Both the position numbers and the translations under genes were made by a program. The notes under the pieces are model-generated. The model was not told where the DNA came from. It saw only the letters and a program-made list of their open reading frames with translations, and did not search any database. From the NCBI RefSeq assembly GCF_029962835.1, contig NC_080582.1:76504177-76568176 (forward strand): a DNA stretch of 64,000 bases. The letters are read 5' to 3'. This document shows, piece after piece, positions 55,756-64,000 of the stretch (the stretch's first letter is position 1; each line of letters opens with the position of its first letter). This stretch comes from Magnolia sinica. Lineage: Eukaryota; Streptophyta; Magnoliopsida; Magnoliales; Magnoliaceae.

Positions 55756-58700
55756 TATAATGCCTTGGAAATCGGGGGTCGTGCATACACTCGACTCCCG
55801 AGTTCCTAAGTGTCACTAATCATCAATTTTATAGTTTTATGATTAATCAAGTTTAATTGCGCAACTTAGAATTACTTGGAGCATGAAATACAACCACAAC
55901 TAGTCTACTAGAATGAAAGAAACACACACACACACACATATATACAGGTCTAAAAGAATATAAACGGGCGCACAAGGTGACGCCTAACAAAATCACAAAA
56001 AAAGAATGGCATGACAAAAAAGATAGTGCTGAGCCGCTGCTCAGTGATCCAACGACCCATCTACTGATCCGACGGGGTCCCGCTCATCAGCTGGAAGTAG
56101 GAGAACTCATCCTCCTCCTCGAGACTCTCATTATTAGGCTCCTCATATTCAGTATTACCTGTATCTAATGGAGGGTCTGGTTGGTATTTTAAAACACCGC
56201 CCCAGAGTGGGAGTGAGTGATCTACTCAGTGGGTACTATTAGTCTTAGATTGTAACAAGCAGCAGTTATAATATGAATTTAATGAAAAACGTTCATTCAC
56301 AGGGACTAAGCAAATATTGTTAATGCGTATGCATGATGAATGATATGATGCATGCCCATGCCACAACACTCCCTCAAGCAACTCCATCTAACGATCGCGT
56401 ATGACCAACACTCCCTCAGAGCGTCCTCGACTTCCGAGTCGCCACCCTAACTAGTGCAATGCAATGTAAATGTGTTAGCCGAGTTCTTAGTTAGGTCCAT
56501 TCATCCAGCAAGTTGGGGAATTTGATACACCTCATATATCAAATGCCCTCAACTGGTTGCAAGGCCTAGGCCCCTCAACGCGTGAGGCCGAGACCCCACA
56601 GTCCGTGATCCCGTCGAGTTCCTCATCCCCAACTTCAAGCACATGAGGAGTACCGAGAGAAAGGGATCGCTCGCGGTCACTATGGGGAGGCGCAGTACCC
56701 CAGCATAGGCCGACAGCTCAGACACGGTGTCCCATTCTACCATGCCTAGCTTACGAGACTGTGGACCAGTGTCAAGTGAGTTATTGATGGGCTACAATGG
56801 TTGTAGGGTGGATCAGGTTCCATACATATGTGAGCAAACATGGTTAATAATCACGATTGGCCAGTGAGTAGGCTAGACCGCACGAGTCAGGCGAGCATGC
56901 GACGAACGGCATCGAGCGCAAGAGGCCCATGTAGTTGAACTACTGCCGCTCATGCGCACCCGCCCAAATCCATGGGTTTAGCCTTAGGGTAGCCCTACCA
57001 ATGGGGCTACTGTCTCTCCTCATATTTCCTAACCAACCCATAGGTTTGAGAACGGTTCATAATATGCCAACATCAAGGTTATCAACAAGCATAACAGTAT
57101 CATGTTCACATATATCTCATCATATGATTCAAATACTCCTATCGAGCAAGCTACAACATCATGATTAAGGTGTAAGTGAGTAGGGTAGATTAGGGAGGAA
57201 GTTAAGCACTTCTTACACCTCAAGGGATCAAATATACATGAGCAATGAATCCTACACACTAGGAAGCAAGCACATATGAGAGAAATCAATCAAACATGAG
57301 CATATAATCATCCATATACCGAATCATGTGAGAGGTAATATCAATCATCAAATGAGAACCAAACATGCAAATCCATACAATTCCAACAATATGCCATTCC
57401 TAGGTTTCCTCTAGATTCTTCAATACAACATTCCAAAACAAACAAAATCATTAAACTCCTACTATAATTGGTACTAAGCCACCTAAGGATAATAGTCCAC
57501 ACCTATGGATCGTTGAAGACTTGGAAACGACCTAGGAGTGTGGATTTTGGGGTCGATTGGCCGGAATCCCTAAAGCAAAGCATTGCATGTTAGAATCCCA
57601 TGTAAACCCCTCCTCATCACAAGATTTTCAAGAACAATGGGTGATGGTTCTTACCTAGGTGATCAACGGAATGAAATGGCGGTCGAGGAGGAGGGTTTCC
57701 TCTTGGACACGAGGTAGGGAGTTGTGGGGTTTGATTTCCTTGGGCCCCACCTTGATCTAGGGTCCACCTTGCTCACCTTCACTCTCTCTTCCTCCTTTCT
57801 TCTTTCTCCCTTTTTTCTCTTCTCTCTTCCTTTCCTTTAGGGCAAAATCGTATAGGGAGAGGGGGTGCCTAAATGAGGCCCTTTTATAATGCCAGATTTG
57901 GCGTAAATGGCCCCAAGGGCTAGTTTTTTAATATACTAGACCTATAGGAGGGTCTTTCTAAGCTCTAGGGCCCAGTATGGGGTGTACACATTGATTTAAA
58001 CCATAGGATAGTTAGCCCTAATGATGATCTATGCATAGATTGATCGGCCTGCCATTTGGATGCGCCGATCAACAGATATGATTAGAAGTCTGTTCAATAG
58101 TCACTGATAGTCGATCGGGGCCGCGACTATACGGATATGAGCAGGGAAATATTCTTACTCCAAGTGTGAAGTTTGGTCACAAACCGACGGTCCAAAATCT
58201 TCAACTTTGCATAAGAGAGGATGACCCAATTCACTTAAGTTCCAGCTCCTTTCTTTAGGGTATTTGCACTTCTCATGCATTTGTCCATCGACTCAAGTTG
58301 AGTGGTTCTGGACAGCACCCAGGTCTGACTCCCGCGATGGACGTCAAGCCCAGTAAGATGGACATTACTCTATTATTTTGGGACTAGTGGCCCACCAATG
58401 AGCGGTCTAGGGCTTGCTTGGAAAATCAAGGTATTTCTGAAATGAATTAGGTATTCGGATTTCTCATGAGCAATGATTAGGGTTTGGATTAATTATGTTC
58501 ACAATGTGACCTATTTATAACTAGTAAAAGTAGAGATTTGGTTAAGATTACTCTAAACCGTCGGTTTTAGGCTAAAAGAGTAACGGTGTTGATTTAGTCT
58601 ATTATTCAAGATCCGGGCCTTATCTGACTCGGCTTCGGTTAGATCTTCAATTTAGTCATGATTGTCTTGATTAGTTAGTGATGGGTCGGTTAGATTTGGG

Positions 58701-58929
58701 TCCTACGTGAGTAAATCATGGGGCTACACCTGATGTTCAAGTGATCGGACGGATTTGTTGGCTTTCTACAATTGATTAATTGGACTTGTGCGGTTCTTTA
58801 CTGGTACCACCCCTGTATAAACTAACATTGAGTGCTAATGATCATTAAGTGATATTATAAGTTAATTAATAAAAAAAACTTTTCAAGGATTTTTGAAAAT
58901 TCAAAACAGTGAAAATCAAGGATGTTACA
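55756..58929 (-). mobile_element. 3174-bp solo LTR (Del/Tekay-like) inside the Gypsy remnant
   Basis: On the minus strand it starts TGTAACATCCTTGATTTTC and ends near TTCCAAGGCATTATA. Flanks on the plus strand are AGAGC (55751-55755) and AGCGC (58930-58934), a 5-bp duplication with one change. CATTATAAAAGGG (minus, near 57890) is a TATA box, followed by CT/GA-rich leader. Gag coding resumes on both sides, which proves insertion. LTRs this long beginning TGTAACA are typical of the Del/Tekay Gypsy lineage as I know it; the lineage is inferred. Confidence 0.8.
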
Positions 58930-59122
58930 AGCGCATTGCTAGATTCACCACCATCCTTTAAATTTTTAGACTCCTAAGGTTTCTTAACCTTTCTCCAAAT
59001 CTTTTTGTCTATTTCATTTCCACTTCTCAGGGTGGTGATGGCTTTAACATGTTGTACACGTTGAGTTGAAGAGTTGAGATTACTTTCTCAAATTGTCCTT
59101 TTGGGTTAGGTTGAGGCTGGGC
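58930..59122 (-). pseudogene. Gypsy gag, C-terminal linker fragment
   Basis: Minus-strand reading gives AQPQPNPKGQFEKVIS and, after a frameshift, KAITTLRSGNEIDKK, the conserved gag-protease linker of plant Gypsy elements; a stop and SKNLKDGGESSNAL follow up to the solo LTR. It is the continuation of 54831-55750. Its upstream end is cut by the LTR at 59123. Confidence 0.75.
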
Positions 59123-61016
59123 TGTTGAGGGTCAAATCTTGCATATTAGACCCCAGTTATTGTCTGGATTTAATGACTCATTTTAATTGTGTTTGTTATA
59201 TTTACGAGCTTGGACTGAAAAAGGGTGATAAAAGCATGAATTTAACGCTCATAAATCACCAAGGCGAGGGACGGACCCAGAGGACCGAGATAGAAGATAT
59301 TACACGCCAGAGATCCAAGAAAACCAGGCCACACACATTTAAATGGGCCTGAAAATTGTTCATAATGCAAGATTACAGGGTTGCCACTATTCGTTCGGCT
59401 CGAAACTTCATATATGGTCTGAGGACCATAAATTAACTGTCCACGTATAATTTTAACCACTGGATCTTCATGAAAGTGGCCCAAATGACAAAGCAGCCAC
59501 TAAATCTTTGATTTGGGGCCCACTTGATATCTGGATAAGCTTCAATTTTGGTCTCAACGTGTTAAATGAGATGACAATACAGATGGATGTAGAGGATTTC
59601 TCATGAACATCTCCGTAGGACCTCATGTACATCACATGTGCACGGTGCACAAGTGCACCAGTCGTGCACCGAATTGAAGTATGATGTTTTCATGGGGCCA
59701 AACCGAAATCAATCCAATCTCGCCATTCCCGGACCATTTTTCGTCGTGAAACTAATGGATGGAGTGGATTTATCCATCACTGTCAATCTGGGACCCACCG
59801 ACCATCACAGCGCGAATGCGCAGGCTCTGTTTCGCAAACAGAGGCTGCGGACGGAACTTGTGGGCCACCATCAAGGCCTCAAGTGGTTGATCTGGACTGT
59901 CCATCCTGTTTGGGGCCTCTTTCAATACAAAACCACAAATTCTGGAGGATTCATGCAAGACGTAGCATGTGCAGGCACAGTCGCAAGGGAAACAACTTCT
60001 TTTTGTAACTGGAAGATCTCGGTTGTTCTGTGATCAGCGGGCCATTTTATGGTGCGATTAGGACTGTAAAAACTTATCCCAGGGGACAACTGACTAAGGC
60101 CAAGAAGCCTGACTGGTCAGATCTTGTATCGGGCTCTCAGTTTCGCCAAGACAAAATTCTTGCAACACAAAGTCGGTTGCAGTTTCTTTTCCGCTGCGTA
60201 AGCTGTCGCACCGGATTGACAGCTCACTGACTTTCTCCACCACCTCCAGGCTTCTATAAAAGAGATCAAGATCATTAGGAGAGAGAAAGTTCGGCCGGCT
60301 GGTTCCTTTTCTTCCCTGTTTTTCTCAATTTTAATTGTTTTAAAGATGTTTAGCCTTACCATGTCTATGCTCGACTGATTGTCAGCACAGAATTTGGTGA
60401 TCGAGATTCCTGAGAATCCGATTTTCGGGTTTGGGGCGTGACAAGATCTGCGATGACTTTGAGTATTTCCTTTTCCTTATTATGATTATGACGTCAAAAA
60501 GACCTGTTGTTTACCATTGTCTCCTGAGCATGGTTGGATGACAAAACCCTTCCCAACCTTCATATATCTTTCTGATTGGTTATATATTGGTTTAATTATG
60601 TTGTTTACTTTGTCTCCTAGGCATGGTTAATGACGGAATCCATTCTAATTCTTATACCTCTCTTCTCTTGAAAACTAGATCAAAGGAAGTTCAAATTTGA
60701 TTTTCATGGTTACACCTTCCAACTGGATGAAGATGGGACTCTAAGTCTAGTTGAGTTCTTGAATCAAGCATAAGGATCTCCCTGATATCTACAAGTGGAT
60801 CCTCTAAAACCTTAGTTTCCTACCTTTGAATTTCACGAGTTTTAGTTAAATAAATTCACAATTATTCCCTTTCTTTTGCCTGATTTAGATATCATCTTAT
60901 CCTAGTTCTAATTCGATTTATTTTCAGATTGCGTGCAAGGTTCAGTCCCTGTGGATTCGACTTCGGTCTTACCAAGTTTATTACTACATCACAACCCTAT
61001 ACTTGGGGTGTGAACA
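59123..61016 (+). mobile_element. 5' LTR of a Gypsy-type element
   Basis: The 1894-bp segment starts TGTTGAGGGTCAAATC and ends CTTGGGGTGTGAACA. CTTCTATAAAAGAG (about 60251-60264) is the TATA region. The start (AAATCACCAAGGCGAGGG) and end (CCTGTGGATTCGACTTCGGT; TTATTACTACATC) match the solo LTR at 24734-26110, but this copy is about 500 bp longer. A primer site follows at 61023. The 3' LTR lies outside the window. Confidence 0.85.
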
Positions 61017-61022
61017 AGTTTT

Positions 61023-61040
61023 TGGCACCGTTGCCGGGGA
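61023..61040 (+). other. Primer binding site, tRNA-Asp type
   Basis: TGGCACCGTTGCCGGGGA lies 6 bp after the LTR end. It differs in one base (A for G) from the TGGCGCCGTTGCCGGGGA site common in plant Gypsy elements of the Athila/Tat group. Confidence 0.85.
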
Positions 61041-61611
61041 TTGACGGTTACGTTTTCTGAAATTAACTAGTTTTAGGATTAGCTTAAGATTAGGATTTTT
61101 CTAATTTTAGGTTAGAATTTTTTCTGTTTGATTTATAGAAATTAACATGTTTTCCTTTTTTGTAGGATCCTGACGTAAACTTCTACTTTGGTAATCCCTT
61201 TCTAATTTCTCTACTTTTTCTATTTTTAGGATTAGGGTTTTATTTTCTATTTTTAGATTATTATTTTTTAAAATTTATTCTATGATTTCTTTTAATTTTA
61301 TAAACTAACATTACTTTCTATTTTAGGGTTTAGAAACTTTCCATTTTAGGAACTAGTTTATTTTTAGAAACTTTTTAATTTTAGGTTTAAATTTTCTATT
61401 TTTAGAAACTGACCTGTTTTGTTTTGTTTTTCAGGTTTTAACTTCGGAATATCTAATATGGTAACTTCTTTCTAACTTCTCTTACCTTCCATATTGCTGT
61501 AAGAATGTTTTTCTTTTGTTTTTAGAATTGGATTCAGAGTAGGGTTTTACTATGTAAGAGTTGGAACATGTGTATACTGAGATAGCCAAGAAATCTTGAG
61601 AAAGTTTTTTA

Positions 61612-63295
61612 ATGCATGATGATTATGATGGGAAACAACCTATGCTTCAAATATTTTCTGAAAATTTCTTTAACCAATCGAAATATGATGCTCCACCGAT
61701 TAAGAAGTCATTCAGTGATTATCTGCGGGAAAATAATTGCATTCCACGAGTTAAGAAAACAATGCTTGATTATATTATGAGTGATAATATATATTACCAA
61801 CCATCAGATTCTCCCACCTATGATCTGTATGACTATAATCAGTGGAAACATCAATGTTGGGAAGATGAACTAGCAATATATCAGAGTGATAATTCTCTTG
61901 GGTCCTCTACCTTTGAAACCCAATCAAAAATAATTCAAGTGGATTCTCTTCAGAAACTCATGAAAGCACAAGAGCAGTTCAATCAACTTGTCATACAATC
62001 ATGTGAATTGCTCAAATCCTCAATTTCAACAATTCAGTCACACCTTATGGCAAAGGAAGAAGCTAGGGTACCCCAGCTTCATCCCAATCTAGAAGCACAA
62101 TGTGAAGAAAGTGATCATAACTCGCTTGTGGAAGAAAATGAAATGACAAATGAGGAGTTGGATTCCATTAATGAGCATATGGTTCAATTACTCGATAAGT
62201 CAATTTCGATAATTGTCCACAGGAATGATCAAGAGACGTGGGTGTCTTTCAAATACAATGATAAACTTCACTCAGATAACACACCTGATTTTAATAATGA
62301 GGAAGATGTTAGTTTATTCGAACCTCAACCCAATCTAAAAATAGAATGTGAGGAATGTGTTCCCATCCCAATTAAGTGTATACTGCACTGAATTGGATGA
62401 TGATGAGTATTGGGATTCAATCTCCATTTTGGCCCATATCAATGATCAAGAGATTCAGGAAGTTGTCAACTATAGTGACCTACTCCACCAATCTGACATG
62501 ACCAATTTAAACGTGGAGAATGAACCGCTTCCACCTAAACTTTCCAACCTTTATGATGCATGTATTGGCTACTCCCTTGAATTGAATGATGATATAATTC
62601 AGGAGATGGACGAGTCGCCCGATATGACTTTGGGAATTGACACCATTCAGTTAAGGTCACCATCTGAGTTGTCGACTCTTGACAATACAATGCCTTTACT
62701 GGATGGTACCGATGAATAGAGTCCTCACATCAATATTTTGTCTACTGACCCTCAATCTGTTTGTGTAGGGCTGGAGCAAAAGAGCATACCTCCATTTCCT
62801 TTTAAAGACGATGGAGTCCTTGAGCATCTCATTACAAATTTCAATGTGGAAAATAAGTCACTCTCAGTTGAATTTTCCAACTCTTTAGATGATTGCTTGA
62901 CATATTTTTTATATTCGAACGATCTTATGACTAAAAAAATAGTAAATGCCTTGCAAGAGAATATCTCGGTAGTTGTTACTAATCGAGAGAACCCTTATTC
63001 TGAAGCCCCTCCTTCCCCAGATCTTGAATGTCTAATATTAAAAGAGGAGGAGCTAGAAATTGATCCAAAGTCTGGAACTTCGGAATGTGTTGAGACTACA
63101 TCTGCTGAGAATTTTCCTGAATTTTATTTACTTAGAGTCTCCAATTCACCATGGGATACTAACTCTAAAACTTTTTATGTCATAGGTGAATCATATATCC
63201 TTTGGACACCTCAGGAAATTAAAAGGAAACCTTATGCTGAGGTTCATAAATTTCTTTGGAAATTCATGCTCCAAGGCATCCAAGCCTATTATTAA
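61612..63295 (+). pseudogene. Unrecognised retroelement-borne reading frame, broken once by frameshift and once by stop
   Basis: Three pieces: 61612-62391, 62348-62719 and 62738-63295. The last two share a frame and are split only by a TAG at 62717; the first is joined by one frameshift near 62370-62390. Restored, it would be about 550 residues, acidic, with no zinc knuckle, DTG/DSG, YVDD or DDE motif, so it is not gag, protease, RT or integrase as known to me. It starts MHDDYDGKQPMLQIFSENFF; a short unit recurs inside (LNVENEPLPPKLSNLYDACI at about 62508 and FNVENKSLSVEFSNSLDDCL at about 62840). HPNLEAQCEE and QPNLKIECEE are a second repeat pair. It ends KFLWKFMLQGIQAYY. The position, 570 bp after the primer site, is that of gag. 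Function unknown. Confidence 0.6.
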
Positions 63296-64000
63296 AAGGG
63301 CTTTTAAAAGATTTTGTTGAGAAACCTACTGAAAAATTTATCAAGATACTGGCCGGAAGAGGAACCTTATGGCATGACTGAGTAGTTTTTCCCTACTTTC
63401 ATAGGACTAGGGTAGTTTGCTTTTTACTGTTCTAAGATAGTCGGTTTTATCCCATTAGGCTAGTTTGCTTTTTACATTGTTTTATGATAGTTTGCTTTTG
63501 TTAGTTTCACTCTTGTGCCGAGCCGCTCTCATCCTGCGATCTCTTGGTAAAAGCTTCTTGATTTTTTCGTCCAGTTACTATCTTCCCATCACTTCTCATT
63601 TACTTTCATTGTCTCATATGCATTGCATGCTCATATCTGAAACGTTGAGGACAACGTAGATTTTAGGTTGGGGGTGAGAGATTAGGTTACCTAATTAGTA
63701 TTTTCTTGGTCTTGAGCAAAATTGTGAAATTGTGAAAAATTTTAACTTTTTCTAGAAATTCTTGTGAATTCGAAGTGATTTTGAAGGATAGTCGTGATTT
63801 GAGAAGTATCAGATACGTAATGTTGGTAATTTATGACTCTTGAATTCATTTATCTATTAAATTTCACAGTTAAGTTTGAATTGTCAATCCATGATTAGAA
63901 GTTTTAAACATTGATTGAGTCATGATTTCACATGTCACATCTCACTTACACATTAAGGTATTAATTTGATATTGAATTGTTAACTTGGTGATCATTAAGC
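63296..64000 (+). other. 3' part of Gypsy-type element interior
   Basis: No coding is seen. ACGTTGAGGACAACGTAGAT (63642-63661) followed by TTTTAGGTTGGGGGTGAGAG resembles a sequence I recall downstream of pol in plant Gypsy elements, before the 3' LTR. A partly repeated TAGGCTAGTTTGCTTTTTAC/GATAGTTTGCTTTT block is at 63410-63500. The element continues past the window end. Confidence 0.5.

Noticed and set aside
61612-63295. Host protein-coding gene
   Set aside because: It lies directly between an LTR with primer site and a post-pol-like motif, and has no intron or recognisable host domain; an element-borne frame is the simpler reading.

Overview
This is plant nuclear DNA. It is AT-rich and intron-bearing, dense with nested retrotransposon remnants, and carries two recognisable host genes plus one shredded host gene. 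A dispersed inverted-repeat core (arms opening with GGGCCCCACC.ATGATGTATG and containing CCATGCCGTCCATCC) recurs at least seven times. I associate that core with magnoliid genomes (Lauraceae/Magnoliaceae type), but this placement is from memory and was not searched.

Layout. 1-8.1 kb: fragments of a Cf-9-like leucine-rich-repeat receptor-like protein (RLP) pseudogene, broken by a decayed Ty1/Copia element, a tandem array of SINE pieces and a solo Copia LTR with an exact 5-bp target duplication. 8.2-13.1 kb: non-coding, with two MITE-type inverted-repeat elements, a LINE 3' end and a SINE. 13.1-15.5 kb (+): an apparently intact GTD-binding (DUF593) coiled-coil gene with a 7-codon last exon. 17.0-20.9 kb (-): an apparently intact LRR receptor kinase of the non-RD type (about 985 aa), with one intron holding nested MITEs. 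21.7-22.45 kb: four tandem copies of a 185-bp unit upstream of the kinase. 23.7-28.7 kb: a 5-kb foldback (giant imperfect palindrome) built of about 200-bp subrepeats and split by a 1377-bp solo LTR. 29.5-34.4 kb: more inverted-repeat elements, otherwise nothing coding. 35.0-43.0 kb: a second, fuller Copia element (gag, protease, integrase, RT, RNase H; several stops) whose gag may be spliced across a 2.06-kb intron. 43.2-53.1 kb: LTR-like dispersed repeats, an RTE-type LINE remnant, further MITEs, and a miniature LTR element whose internal region is only 45 bp. 54.8-59.1 kb (-): a Ty3/Gypsy gag-protease remnant split by a 3174-bp solo LTR. 59.1-64 kb (+): a second Gypsy-type element with a full 5' LTR, a tRNA-Asp-like primer site and, where gag should be, an unrecognised reading frame; it runs off the window.

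The two intact host genes are unrelated in function: a putative myosin/organelle adaptor and an immune- or development-type receptor kinase. The rest is mostly an insertion record. The best candidates for undescribed biology are the 45-bp-interior miniature LTR element (51140-52026), the non-autonomous Gypsy-type element with a novel repeat-bearing reading frame (59123-64000), the 5-kb foldback, and the intron-bearing Copia element. All calls come from reading the sequence by eye; no search, fold or alignment program was run.
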